A DNA stretch of 38,340 bases, from contig JAMOAB010000083.1 of NCBI GenBank assembly GCA_023621995.1, positions 1 to 38,340 on the forward strand, written 5' to 3'. The notes beneath the pieces are model-generated. The model ran no database searches and was not told the DNA's origin. It saw only the letters and a program-made list of their open reading frames with translations. A program made the position numbers and the translations under genes. Positions 6,401 to 14,581 of the stretch are shown here, piece by piece (positions within the stretch are counted from its first letter, which is position 1; each line of letters opens with the position of its first letter). Source of the stretch: Bacillota bacterium (GTDB lineage: Bacteria; Bacillota; Clostridia; Caldicoprobacterales; Xylanivirgaceae).

Positions 6401-7369
6401 ATGAGTGAAAAAACCATATATAGAATTATAAAGGATAAAGAAAATCCTTATGTAATGATCAATAAACAATTTCTAAATGATGAAAGATTAAGTTGGAAAG
6501 CTAAAGGGATATTAACATACCTTCTTAGTATGCCAGATGATTGGCAAATATATGAAAATGAATTAGTAAAACACAGCAAAGATGGAATAACAAGTCTAAA
6601 AAGTGGGATAAAAGAATTGATAGAATTCGGATATATCATTAGAGAACAAGTTAGAAATGAAAAAGGACAATTCAAGGGCTATGAATATTATGTTTACGAG
6701 GTTTCAACCGAGATCAGAAAATCCAATATCGGTGATCCCAACAATGGCAAACCTAACACTACTAATAATAATATAACTAATAATGATCTAACTAAAGAAT
6801 CTATATATATAGGCGAAGATAGAACAAATGTTCTAAATGAAGATAAAACTAAAGAAGAAATTAAATCTGAAAAAGAAGAAATTACTTTAGATTATAAATC
6901 CCCACCTTTAGATACAAATGATAATTCTTTAGATATAAATAATATACCTTCAGATATTTTATTAGAAGCTCAACAACTTTTAGGAAAAATGAAAGAAGTA
7001 TGTATTGAACAAAAAAGTTATTTTTTAGAATACTACAAAGTTAGACAGAAATATTCTAAAGATGAAATATTTAGATCTGTAGATAGATACAATCAGTTTA
7101 AAGATTTAAAAGGAGAAAATAAATATCATTATCCAGAAAATTATTTTTCAAAAGGAGTATATTTTAGTTTTTTAGATAACACATGGAAAAATACTTTTAG
7201 AGACATAGAAAAGAAGAAAAAACATAATAGACTTAATAAGTCTTCCAATGAACCTGAAACTTTAGATGAATGGGATAAACAATTGATAGATTTAGGATGG
7301 GGTTATTGTGAGAATGATGGTGGGGGTAATGATAATGATTATCATAATCAATATGATAATATATTTTGA
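6401..7369 (+). CDS. Winged-helix (helix_36/DnaD-like) protein, possible replication initiator or regulator
   Basis: A 322-aa protein starting at ATG 6401 behind GGGAGGAG. Residues 18-85 (PYVMINKQFLNDERLSWKAK, then GILTYLLSMPDDWQIY) match the winged-helix domain at the N-terminus of plasmid and phage replication initiators of Bacillota. A low-complexity Asn/Thr/Asp/Lys linker follows (~105-190). A helical segment (~190-275, FLEYYKVRQKYSKDEIFRSV) may be a divergent DnaD-like part, and the tail is rich in Asp, Asn and Gly. Known family role: binding origin DNA or recruiting the replicative helicase. Its place between terL and portal is odd for a replication gene; a DNA-binding regulator of late genes is the alternative. 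Confidence 0.7.
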   Translation: MSEKTIYRIIKDKENPYVMINKQFLNDERLSWKAKGILTYLLSMPDDWQIYENELVKHSKDGITSLKSGIKELIEFGYIIREQVRNEKGQFKGYEYYVYEVSTEIRKSNIGDPNNGKPNTTNNNITNNDLTKESIYIGEDRTNVLNEDKTKEEIKSEKEEITLDYKSPPLDTNDNSLDINNIPSDILLEAQQLLGKMKEVCIEQKSYFLEYYKVRQKYSKDEIFRSVDRYNQFKDLKGENKYHYPENYFSKGVYFSFLDNTWKNTFRDIEKKKKHNRLNKSSNEPETLDEWDKQLIDLGWGYCENDGGGNDNDYHNQYDNIF

Positions 7370-7381
7370 GGGGGTGACTAA

Positions 7382-8848
7382 ATGAGTTTTTTAGATAACT
7401 TGAAAAAAACATTTAATGTTTTTAGATATAAAAGGGGTACCATTGACACAACAAACACACCTGACTATGATTCTGTTAGTGATTTTGGTGGTACTAGAAC
7501 TACATTACCTAAATTTGTTCAAGGTGGTGGAGGAGTATTTGGTGCATTACCTAAAAAAACCCAACGAGATTTAGAATTAGATGATTTTACATTATCCACT
7601 ATGGGTGTTGATGATTTAATAGATACATTAATAGATGCTCATCCTGATGTATCTTTCGCAATATGGAATTTTATGCGTATTGGTGATAGTGGTTATACCA
7701 TAAGAGTTGAGAATTTAGATGATACCGAGACTTATGAGGAGGGGCTAGAAGAGATAAATCAATTAATAAAAAGACTATCTCAACCTAACACAGAGCATTT
7801 TGAAGTGTCAAGGGATTTTGATAAAGTCATACAACAATTATTTTTATCTACTATAACAAGGGGTGCATGTGCATTAGAGCTAGTTTTGACACCAGGTTAT
7901 GATGATGTAGCTTTTTTAGCTCCAGTAGACCCCGCCACAATAGATTTCAAATTTGAGAATGATAGATATGTACCATATCAGGATGAAGAAACTATATCCT
8001 TAGATATACCCACATTTTTATATGATGGGTTGGATGAGTTAATTGATAGTCCATATGGTAGATCACCTATACTAGGAGCAATAAATACTGTTATTTTTCA
8101 GTTACAGGTTTTAAATGACCTGAAACAGGTAGTACACAATCAAGGTTACCCAAGATTTGATATAACTATTCTTGAGGAAGTTTTATTAAAAAGAATGCCT
8201 ATAACTATCAGAAATAACGAAGAGAAGAAGCAGAAGTGGTTAAACGCTAAATTACAAGAAATAATTGACATGTATAATAACTTAGACCCAGATGATAGCT
8301 TTGTTCATTATGATTCTGTTTCAATTAACACTGCTGGTGGTGGACAGAACGGTGGGGTGTTAATAGACCCCGAAAAATTAATGAATGTAATAGATCATCA
8401 AATAATGTCTGGTTTAAAAACATTGTCAACTATTCTTGGTAGGAGATCTACTGGAAATACTGAATCTTTTGCAAAAATGGAGATTAAGCTATATATAAAA
8501 GGCGTTGAAGCAATACAAAGAACAGTAGAGAGATTAATGAGCAGAGCTTTAACACTTGCTTTAAATGTAAAAGGTATGCAGGGTGTTGTTTATTTTAGAT
8601 TTAACCCTATTGAAATTAGAACTAGTATGGAAACAGCACAATTTGAACAAATACATCTTATGAATTGTCAATTCAAACGTGATCAGGGTTGGATTAGTCA
8701 GGAAGAAGCTTCAATGATAGCTGTAGGACATAGTCCAGTATCTGAAACACCAATTAATAATGAAACACCAACAAATGCTGATGGTGTGGAGATAAGGGGT
8801 ACACCTGATGAGAAAACCACAGATGCTACAGATGTTGAAGGTGACTAA
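7382..8848 (+). CDS. Portal protein
   Basis: A 488-aa protein starting at ATG 7382 behind a G-rich RBS (GAGGGGGTGA). Size, position after the packaging genes and before the protease, and sequence features support portal. The N-terminus is basic (FLDNLKKTFNVFRYKRG), residues ~60-110 include HPDVSFAIWNFMRIG, and the centre has DSPYGRSPILGAINTVIFQL (~221-240), a typical portal stem or clip-adjacent motif. A late segment, KTLSTILGRRSTGNTESFAKME (~345-366), is also portal-like. The acidic, Thr-rich C-terminus (~455-488) is probably disordered. Known role: a dodecameric ring at one capsid vertex through which DNA enters and leaves and to which connector proteins bind. Confidence 0.88.
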   Translation: MSFLDNLKKTFNVFRYKRGTIDTTNTPDYDSVSDFGGTRTTLPKFVQGGGGVFGALPKKTQRDLELDDFTLSTMGVDDLIDTLIDAHPDVSFAIWNFMRIGDSGYTIRVENLDDTETYEEGLEEINQLIKRLSQPNTEHFEVSRDFDKVIQQLFLSTITRGACALELVLTPGYDDVAFLAPVDPATIDFKFENDRYVPYQDEETISLDIPTFLYDGLDELIDSPYGRSPILGAINTVIFQLQVLNDLKQVVHNQGYPRFDITILEEVLLKRMPITIRNNEEKKQKWLNAKLQEIIDMYNNLDPDDSFVHYDSVSINTAGGGQNGGVLIDPEKLMNVIDHQIMSGLKTLSTILGRRSTGNTESFAKMEIKLYIKGVEAIQRTVERLMSRALTLALNVKGMQGVVYFRFNPIEIRTSMETAQFEQIHLMNCQFKRDQGWISQEEASMIAVGHSPVSETPINNETPTNADGVEIRGTPDEKTTDATDVEGD

Positions 8849-8897
8849 ATAATTATACCTATATAATATTTAGGTTGTAAAAAGGAGATGAGTAAAA

Positions 8898-10313
8898 ATG
8901 GGAAAACCAACAAAAAGTCAGTTAGAAAAAATTAATAAATTTACACACACAGAATTAACTGAAGATGATGTGTATGTATTTCCCTGTATGATGATTGATA
9001 ATGCAGTAACTTCTTACTACACTATTGTTCATGAAAATTTATTAAGGAAGTTTAGTTCTGATGTAAAAAAAGGCATTGGATTATTATTGGCTCACGATTC
9101 TAGTAAGTTACCTGTTGGTAGATCTTTCGATTCAACTTTAGTAGAAGAATGGGATGAAGCAACAGGTAATATATTGAAATCATTATATGGTGATTTTTAT
9201 ATAGCATTAGGTAGAAATACAGGAAGTGGGATGACAACAGACGATATAGCAAAAGGAATTGATTCAGGAACTATTTTTGATACTTCTATAGGTTTTAAAG
9301 CAAAAACAATGAAGTGTAGTATATGTGGTCATGATATACGTAGTTGGGATTGTTGGCATTATCCGGGTAATGAGTACATTATTGAGAATGAGGATGGTGT
9401 TGGTGAAACAGTAACATGTTATGTGATTATAGGTGAAGATGGTGAGGGAGAACTTATCGAGAACTCTTTAGTTTATGCAGGAGCATGTGATAGAGCAACT
9501 ATAGTCAATGAATATTCTGAGGTAAATGATAATGTTAGGACAAATATGCCTAAACTACAGGTAGTCGAGGAGTTAAAAGACATATCTATTGATGCATCTG
9601 TATATCAATTTTATACTGCTGGGGGGTTGGTATTAATGACAGATAGCAATAAAAAAAGGAGTGATAATAGGATGGATAAGTATAAAGTTATCCTGGATGA
9701 GTTTAAAATTCAATCTGAAGATGAACTAAGATTGAAATTAGAGGAAAATAACATTAAATCAGAAGAAATAGAAAAGAAAGATGTTGAGTTATCTGAAAAA
9801 TTAACAGAAATAAATAAGTTAAATGAACAAATTACAAAATTAAAAGAGGATTTAACTCTAAGAGATAAGGAAGTAGAAGAATTAAAAGAAAATGTAAAAA
9901 ATTTAACTCAGTTAAATGAAGAACTAAAAGTTAACAAAGAATTAGTTGAAACATACATGGAGGATTTAAAGAAGGAAATTATAGAACTTGGTATTAGATC
10001 CCATGGCAATGCTTTTAATAAAACTTTATTTGAGAAATTTTTAAACACATTAAGTATTGAGGAGTTAAAAGAAGTAAGAGAAGGGTTTAATGAAGAGGTA
10101 CTAAACAAATTTTCTAATGTGAGGACTACTCAAACTAAGGTTAAAGAAAAGAAGGATACTGGGGAACTCTATAAAGATGATTTTGAAACAGAGGAAGAAT
10201 TCAGAGAATATATTGCTGAGTTAGCTCAAAAATATTCAGAAGAAAAAGGAGTGTCTTTAGTAGACGCCACAAGAATTATGTATGATAAGTATAATGAGAG
10301 AGGTGAAGAATAA
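8898..10313 (+). CDS. Prohead protease fused to scaffolding domain
   Basis: A 471-aa two-part protein (ATG 8898, RBS AAAGGAG). Residues ~1-230 look like an HK97/U35-type prohead protease: LLLAHDSSKLPVGRS (~62-76, candidate catalytic His) and IFDTSIGFKA (~126-135, candidate catalytic Ser in the TSIGF motif). A Cys/His cluster, CSICGHDIRSWDCWH (~138-152), looks like a small zinc-binding insertion. From about residue 259 the protein is a long charged coiled coil (KLEENNIKSEEIEKK ... LKEDLTLRDKEVEEL), then a helical C-terminus, typical of scaffold. Role: scaffold templates procapsid assembly and the protease removes it before packaging. It overlaps the next gene by one base (TAATG). Confidence 0.85.
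   Translation: MGKPTKSQLEKINKFTHTELTEDDVYVFPCMMIDNAVTSYYTIVHENLLRKFSSDVKKGIGLLLAHDSSKLPVGRSFDSTLVEEWDEATGNILKSLYGDFYIALGRNTGSGMTTDDIAKGIDSGTIFDTSIGFKAKTMKCSICGHDIRSWDCWHYPGNEYIIENEDGVGETVTCYVIIGEDGEGELIENSLVYAGACDRATIVNEYSEVNDNVRTNMPKLQVVEELKDISIDASVYQFYTAGGLVLMTDSNKKRSDNRMDKYKVILDEFKIQSEDELRLKLEENNIKSEEIEKKDVELSEKLTEINKLNEQITKLKEDLTLRDKEVEELKENVKNLTQLNEELKVNKELVETYMEDLKKEIIELGIRSHGNAFNKTLFEKFLNTLSIEELKEVREGFNEEVLNKFSNVRTTQTKVKEKKDTGELYKDDFETEEEFREYIAELAQKYSEEKGVSLVDATRIMYDKYNERGEE
9672..10313 (+). CDS. Nested internal start: separate scaffolding protein (213 aa)
   Basis: In frame within the protease-scaffold gene there is ATG at 9672 (MDKYKVILDEFKIQSEDELR). It is preceded by AAAAAAAGGAG (9651-9661), a strong Shine-Dalgarno sequence about 10 nt upstream, plus a closer AGG. 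It sits exactly at the junction between the protease and the coiled-coil scaffold. Phage lambda uses the same arrangement (gpC protease with Nu3 scaffold from an internal start) to make excess scaffold. The start codon and RBS are seen directly; expression of the short form is inferred. Confidence 0.65.
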   Translation: MDKYKVILDEFKIQSEDELRLKLEENNIKSEEIEKKDVELSEKLTEINKLNEQITKLKEDLTLRDKEVEELKENVKNLTQLNEELKVNKELVETYMEDLKKEIIELGIRSHGNAFNKTLFEKFLNTLSIEELKEVREGFNEEVLNKFSNVRTTQTKVKEKKDTGELYKDDFETEEEFREYIAELAQKYSEEKGVSLVDATRIMYDKYNERGEE

Positions 10314-10723
10314 TGGCAGGTAAATTTACTAGGTTGCAGAAAACTTATAAAATAATGGATGCTGATGGGGTACCATTATATACTGGTGTGGTTATGGCTG
10401 GTGAAAATCAGTGTAAAAAACCTGAAGCTGATAATGAAATACCCCTAGGTGTGGTGGATAGTGACGAGAGGATAGATGATCCTTTAAGAGCTGGTGGGGA
10501 TCAAACAGGAAGACAAGTTGCTGTGAAGCTCGAAGGTATTGCTGAAATAAAATTAACTGGTTCTATTCAAGCAGGTGACAGGGTAATTTTAGCAGCTGGG
10601 GGGCTAGCAAAGAAAATGCCAGAAGATGAAGGAACTTATAATGTTCTTGGTTTTGCTGAAAAAAATGGTGAAGATGGGGATGTTATACCTGTTAGAATGG
10701 CATATCATGTAATTACTATATAA
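10313..10723 (+). CDS. Capsid cement/decoration protein (DUF2190-like)
   Basis: A 136-aa, mostly beta protein directly between scaffold and major capsid genes, where head-decoration proteins usually lie. It starts MAGKFTRLQKTYKIMDADG. The pattern YTGVVMAGENQCKKPEADNE, IPLGVVDSDE, then GIAEIKLTGSIQAGDRVILA and VLGFAEKNGEDGDVIPVRM fits the DUF2190 family (a beta-tulip-like cement fold: a value that is time or batch dependent, then GD.V). Known role: binding at capsid symmetry axes after expansion, stabilising the head against DNA pressure. Its start overlaps the previous stop by one base, so translation is coupled. I am confident of class, less of exact family. Confidence 0.75.
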   Translation: MAGKFTRLQKTYKIMDADGVPLYTGVVMAGENQCKKPEADNEIPLGVVDSDERIDDPLRAGGDQTGRQVAVKLEGIAEIKLTGSIQAGDRVILAAGGLAKKMPEDEGTYNVLGFAEKNGEDGDVIPVRMAYHVITI

Positions 10724-10752
10724 TTGGAATTTATAAAGGAGAGTGAGATTAT

Positions 10753-11736
10753 ATGCCTACAGTACAAAAAGTTCACATAGATAAGGCATTAACCAATATA
10801 TCTATTGGTTATAAGAATGAGCAATATATAGCTGACGAAATTTTTAGACCAGTGTCAGTTGTAAAACAAAGCGATAGATATTATGTATATGGAATGGAGA
10901 GATTTAGACAACACGATGACTATAGAGCACCTGGTACAGAAGCTAATGAGATTAGCTGGACATTATCAGATGATTCCTATTTTGCAGAAGGTCACGCTCT
11001 AAGACATCCAATATCTGATGAAGAAGTTCAAAACGCTGATGATGTATTTGACCTTGAGGCAGATGGGACTGAATTAGTGACAGAAGGTATTCTATTAAAC
11101 AAAGAAGTTGATGCTGCAAATAAGGTATTAGATACAAATAGTTATCATCCAGATTTAAGAATTACTTTAGGTGCTACTGGTGCTCCTGCAAAATGGAGTG
11201 ATTATGAGAATTCAGACCCTATATTGGATATAAAGAAAGCTAAAGAAGCTATTCATAGAAAATCTGGGTTAAGACCTAATGTTTTAATAATTTCAGAACC
11301 AGTGAAGAATGTTTTAGAACTACACCCAAGGCTACTTGAGGTTATTAAGTATGTACAAAGAGGTATAGTTACTACTGATTTAATGGCTGCTGCATTTGGA
11401 GTAGATAAAATATTAGTAGGTTCTGCGTTAAAATCAAGTGTAACTAACGCAGGTCAGGTAGAACCGGGTCAAATAGAACCATTAAATTACATCTGGGGAA
11501 ATTCTGCTGTTCTTGCTTATGTACCTTCAAGACCAGGGAAGAAAACTCCTGCTCTAGGCTACAGTTTTATGTGGAATAAAGATGGTAACGGACCAGTTCA
11601 AGTAAGGAAATGGTATGAAGTGGGAAGAAGAGCTACAATAGTTGAAGCAGAAAGATGGTATGACCAAAAAATTATATCTAATGTTGCAGGGTTTTTATTT
11701 GCAGATGTAGTAGATCCGCTAGGAACATTTGATTAA
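10753..11736 (+). CDS. Major capsid protein (HK97 fold)
   Basis: A 327-aa protein (ATG 10753 behind AAAGGAGAG), ending at the strong terminator at 11753. Features: N-terminal helix region (KVHIDKALTNISIGYKNEQY), an extended region with RAPGTEANEISWTLSDDSYF (~58-77), a long helix with AADVFD-like acidic residues, then KPNV-type domain residues RPNVLIISEPVKNVLELHPR (~176-195) and the C-terminal strand GPVQVRKWYEVGRR (~276-289). The RxNxxxIS pattern and total layout match HK97-fold capsid proteins of Bacillota siphophages. No separate delta domain is visible, in keeping with a separate scaffold from the upstream gene. It is expected to be the most abundant virion protein. Confidence 0.88.
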   Translation: MPTVQKVHIDKALTNISIGYKNEQYIADEIFRPVSVVKQSDRYYVYGMERFRQHDDYRAPGTEANEISWTLSDDSYFAEGHALRHPISDEEVQNADDVFDLEADGTELVTEGILLNKEVDAANKVLDTNSYHPDLRITLGATGAPAKWSDYENSDPILDIKKAKEAIHRKSGLRPNVLIISEPVKNVLELHPRLLEVIKYVQRGIVTTDLMAAAFGVDKILVGSALKSSVTNAGQVEPGQIEPLNYIWGNSAVLAYVPSRPGKKTPALGYSFMWNKDGNGPVQVRKWYEVGRRATIVEAERWYDQKIISNVAGFLFADVVDPLGTFD

Positions 11737-11752
11737 TACTATTAAAAACAAT

Positions 11753-11793
11753 AACCGTTACTGTAGGCTACTGCCCCGCAGTAGCGGTTTTTT
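11753..11793 (+). terminator. Strong intrinsic terminator after the capsid gene
   Basis: AACCGTTACTG (11753-11763) pairs with CAGTAGCGGTT (11779-11789) over 11 bp with a single G-U pair, followed by six T (11788-11793). An alternative inner hairpin, CTACTGC-CCC-GCAGTAG (11768-11784), competes with it. It divides capsid expression from the connector and tail genes. Partial readthrough would set their lower level, since no clear promoter is visible before 11807. Confidence 0.88.
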
Positions 11794-11806
11794 AAGGAGT
11801 GATTAA

Positions 11807-12280
11807 ATGACTAAGAAAGAAATTATAGAAATTTTAACTGATAAATATGGCGTAGAAGACAAAGGGCTAATGAAAAAAACTGTAAAAGAGTTGGAAGAGA
11901 TGTTAAAAGATGAGGAGAAAAAAGTTAATGAGGATAAAACAAGTAAACTAGAAGTTAATGATATTGAGTTTGAGTCTTCAACAGAAGAAGTAGCTGAAAA
12001 AAGTGGCAAGGTTTCAGAAGAAACATTAGATGATAAGAAAAAAGGTGTGGTATCTGAAGTTCAATTAAATATATATGAGACAGTTATTCGTAGATTTGAG
12101 CCACCCAAAGATTTGAGAATCGAAAACTTAGGGGTGGGGGATGTGTTTGTAGGTGAAACTAAAGAAAACCTTATTCAAGAGCAGAATAAAATAATTCCTG
12201 GACAGAGTGTGGAAATACCCAACGCAAGTGTTTTATATATAACTTCAGCCTCAAGACCTATAATTCGTATAACTTATTAA
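11807..12280 (+). CDS. Head-associated protein with SAP/HeH-like N-terminus (157 aa)
   Basis: Starts at ATG 11807 with AAGGAG directly after the terminator U tract. Residues 1-33 (TKKEIIEILTDKYGVEDKGL) look like a helix-extended-helix/SAP-type mini-domain often found at the start of phage head proteins. Residues ~35-85 are a charged, probably disordered linker. Residues ~88-157 form a beta-rich domain (NIYETVIRRFEPPKDLRIEN ... GQSVEIPNASVLYITSASRP). The order capsid protein then SAP-linker-beta protein suggests a head fibre or decoration protein, or a neck protein. Function is inferred from position only. Confidence 0.6.
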   Translation: MTKKEIIEILTDKYGVEDKGLMKKTVKELEEMLKDEEKKVNEDKTSKLEVNDIEFESSTEEVAEKSGKVSEETLDDKKKGVVSEVQLNIYETVIRRFEPPKDLRIENLGVGDVFVGETKENLIQEQNKIIPGQSVEIPNASVLYITSASRPIIRITY

Positions 12281-12293
12281 GGGGGCGGGGTGA

Positions 12294-12716
12294 GTGTATA
12301 AAATACTAAAAGATGGTTTTGAAAAAAGTGTAAGAACACGGATGGGGGTAAAAGAATCAGAATTACCTGATGAAGATATAAATGATAAGTTTATAGCAGG
12401 TTTAGCTGAAACTGTAACTATTAAACGTGTACCAGATTATGAAAAAATAACAGATGAGAAGGATTTGATGTTTTTAGAGAGTGCTGTTATTTATTATACT
12501 TGTTACTTACTCGCCCCCACAATGCCAAATAAGATAAAGTATAAAGTTTCAACAATTGAAGTTAAATGGGAAAAGCTAAAAACTGATTGGGAGAAAAGGG
12601 CAGAAGAGTTCTTAATTTCATATGAAGAGGCATTGAGTCAGATAGAAACTGTTAGCGTAGTTACTACTCAGTCAGAGATATTTAGGATTGCTAAAATGAC
12701 TCGGGGTGGTGAGTAG
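12294..12716 (+). CDS. Head-tail connector (adaptor-like) protein (140 aa)
   Basis: GTG start at 12294 behind GGGGGCGGGG. The product is helical: SELPDEDINDKFIAGLAETV (~22-41), FLESAVIYYTCYLLAPTM (~63-80) and a long C-terminal helix (VKWEKLKTDWEKRAEEFL). Small helical proteins in the first connector slot after the capsid are usually gp6/gp15-type adaptors that bind the portal ring. The conserved aromatic helix with YYTCYLL is typical of that class. It is not identifiable beyond that. Its end lies just ahead of the next start (stop 12714-12716, start 12718). Confidence 0.6.
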   Translation: MYKILKDGFEKSVRTRMGVKESELPDEDINDKFIAGLAETVTIKRVPDYEKITDEKDLMFLESAVIYYTCYLLAPTMPNKIKYKVSTIEVKWEKLKTDWEKRAEEFLISYEEALSQIETVSVVTTQSEIFRIAKMTRGGE

Positions 12717-12717
12717 T

Positions 12718-13329
12718 GTGATAGAGGTAAAAAGAGAAATTATACTAGAAGAAGGAGTTCCTGTGGAAATATATGATGCAGAAATGAATTTATTGGATGA
12801 AACTACTGCATTAATCGGGAAGGCTACAAGACAGTTTTTCAGTGAAATATCTCTTGAGTCTCATCGGCAAGGACAGTTTTTACCTGAGTTATCTGTAGTT
12901 AATGGATTAATTGTAAAAAACAAAGTAACAGAAGAGGAATATATTGTTGTTGCTAATTACCCTGAAGTTATAGAGCAACAAAAGAGTGCAACAATAACAA
13001 GGATGATTGTGTGTAATTCAAAATTAAACGTTAGTAGATTAGTTGAGGACGCTGATAGGTTTGGAAATATAAAAAGAGAGTTTAAGGAAATTTATTCTAA
13101 TTTGAGTGTGTATATAGAGAGAATAGATAGTATTGTAAAACAAACTGACCCGGGAAAAGTTCTTAATGTAACTTATAAAATATATGCCCCTAATATTATT
13201 TTAGATATTGAAGACCAAATACAGATTGATGTGGGGATTGGGATGCAACCTCTAAAGTTAATGGGATATGATTATACTACTTTTAAAGGTTTAACCATTA
13301 TTGATGCAGTGACAGAAACGAGGAGATAG
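12718..13329 (+). CDS. Putative head closure/neck protein (203 aa)
   Basis: Three in-frame GTG codons (12706, 12709, 12718) are possible starts. I choose 12718 because the best Shine-Dalgarno sequence, GGGGTGG (12703-12709), then lies 8 nt upstream and the start falls just after the previous stop. The protein starts MIEVKREIILEEGVPVEIYD and is mostly beta, with VVANYPEVIEQQKSATITRM (~78-97) and a C-terminal RETRR-like basic end. No family recognised with certainty. The second connector slot usually holds a head-closure (stopper) protein, which fits a small beta protein, so the assignment is positional. Confidence 0.6.
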   Translation: MIEVKREIILEEGVPVEIYDAEMNLLDETTALIGKATRQFFSEISLESHRQGQFLPELSVVNGLIVKNKVTEEEYIVVANYPEVIEQQKSATITRMIVCNSKLNVSRLVEDADRFGNIKREFKEIYSNLSVYIERIDSIVKQTDPGKVLNVTYKIYAPNIILDIEDQIQIDVGIGMQPLKLMGYDYTTFKGLTIIDAVTETRR

Positions 13330-13330
13330 A

Positions 13331-14125
13331 ATGGCAAGATTGAAGAATACCGACTATGTAATGTATTTTGATTTAGATAGATATGAGGCGGAAATGAAAA
13401 AAGCTTTAATGGATGCTACAAGGGAAATAAGACAATTACTATATGATACTATTATTCGTAACATAGAAGTATTGCCATTTAAGGACAATCCAGTGCATAT
13501 GGCAGATGGTACTGTTACTAGTGATGCTGATAGAAAAGCAGCATTGTTGAATTCTGTCGATAAAGAAGGACATGTACGTATGCATGTGGATAATTTTGCT
13601 AGTTATTATGGCAAGGTTGTAATTACAGCATCTGTTTCAGCTATGGCTTCCAATTTTGAAGATTCTCACGTTGGTTGGTACTATGAAATTGGTACTGGTG
13701 AGGAGTCAGACCCTGAAGGTTATTCTAAATATAATATGCCCCCAAGTATGGGAGATGTGAATCCTTATCGGTTACCTCATGTTGGAGCTCCAATAGTAAG
13801 TAGAAATAAATATGATGGTTATTGGCGAGACTTAGGCGGAAATTTAAGAGAAACTACATCTAGATTGGGCGGTATAGGTAATGTTGAACCCCCTGTGCCA
13901 ATGGATGCTAATAAATATGCTGAGTTGGTGAAGAAATTTAGGGATTATATAGGTGAGGATATAAAAGCATACTATTGGTTTGAAGAAGCTGTGGAAGAAG
14001 TTAGTAATGAAATGTTGGATATTTATAAAGAAGCTGTTATGAAGGTTGATATATTTGACCCAAAGTTAAAGATTTTTCACATAAATAAGAAAATAACTAT
14101 AGGTGAAAGATATAAGGTTGGTTAG
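13331..14125 (+). CDS. HK97 gp10-like neck/tail-completion protein (264 aa)
   Basis: ATG 13331, 1 nt after the previous stop, with GAGGAG upstream. The N-terminal half begins with a helix (RYEAEMKKALMDATREIRQL), followed by a beta region with the GWYYEIGTGEESDPEG stretch (~117-132). An E-x-GTG motif after a tyrosine-rich strand is the hallmark of the HK97 gp10-like family. The protein is longer than the usual 110-150 aa, with an extra C-terminal helical part (~200-264, FRDYIGEDIKAYYWFEEAVE). Known role: neck component joining head to tail. The family call is fairly good and the extra domain is unexplained. Confidence 0.65.
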   Translation: MARLKNTDYVMYFDLDRYEAEMKKALMDATREIRQLLYDTIIRNIEVLPFKDNPVHMADGTVTSDADRKAALLNSVDKEGHVRMHVDNFASYYGKVVITASVSAMASNFEDSHVGWYYEIGTGEESDPEGYSKYNMPPSMGDVNPYRLPHVGAPIVSRNKYDGYWRDLGGNLRETTSRLGGIGNVEPPVPMDANKYAELVKKFRDYIGEDIKAYYWFEEAVEEVSNEMLDIYKEAVMKVDIFDPKLKIFHINKKITIGERYKVG

Positions 14126-14137
14126 GGGGGTGGATAG

Positions 14138-14569
14138 GTGCAGGTAGTTAATTTATACAATAATATTTATACTTTGATAGTTAGAAATAACAATATCCTA
14201 TACTATTTAGGAATGGGTAGTGATTCTAACAATCTTGAAAAGGCTAAAAAAATACAAAAAAGAGCAAAACCACAGAATTTAGTGGATAATGTTCCTTTAA
14301 TAGCATTTTATGCTCCCCCTGGCAGTTTAGATAGGAATAACGACACAGTGTATGTAGCTCCTTTTGTATTTAATATATTTACATTTGATGATGTAGATTG
14401 TGCTCATAGGATTGCGGAAGAATTAGCATCAATGTTTGATAAAAAACTCCCTCCATTCTGTGGAATGGAGAATTTAGAATCAAGATTTATTACTGCTCAT
14501 GAGAGTAGTGTAGATGAGGAAAATATATATTGTTTTACTGTTGTATTTGAATTTTCTATATTAATATAA
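14138..14569 (+). CDS. Putative tail terminator protein (143 aa)
   Basis: GTG start at 14138 behind GGGGGGTGGA. An in-frame TAG immediately before the GTG (14135-14137) excludes an upstream extension. A compact alpha/beta protein with DNVPLIAFYAPPGSLDRNND (~48-67), FNIFTFDDVDCAHRIAEELA (~78-97) and a final strand ENIYCFTVVFEFSIL. A small protein directly before the tail-tube gene, ending in a beta strand, is the usual tail terminator that caps the tube and joins it to the neck. Function inferred from order and fold pattern. Confidence 0.6.
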   Translation: MQVVNLYNNIYTLIVRNNNILYYLGMGSDSNNLEKAKKIQKRAKPQNLVDNVPLIAFYAPPGSLDRNNDTVYVAPFVFNIFTFDDVDCAHRIAEELASMFDKKLPPFCGMENLESRFITAHESSVDEENIYCFTVVFEFSILI

Positions 14570-14581
14570 GGAGGTTTTATT

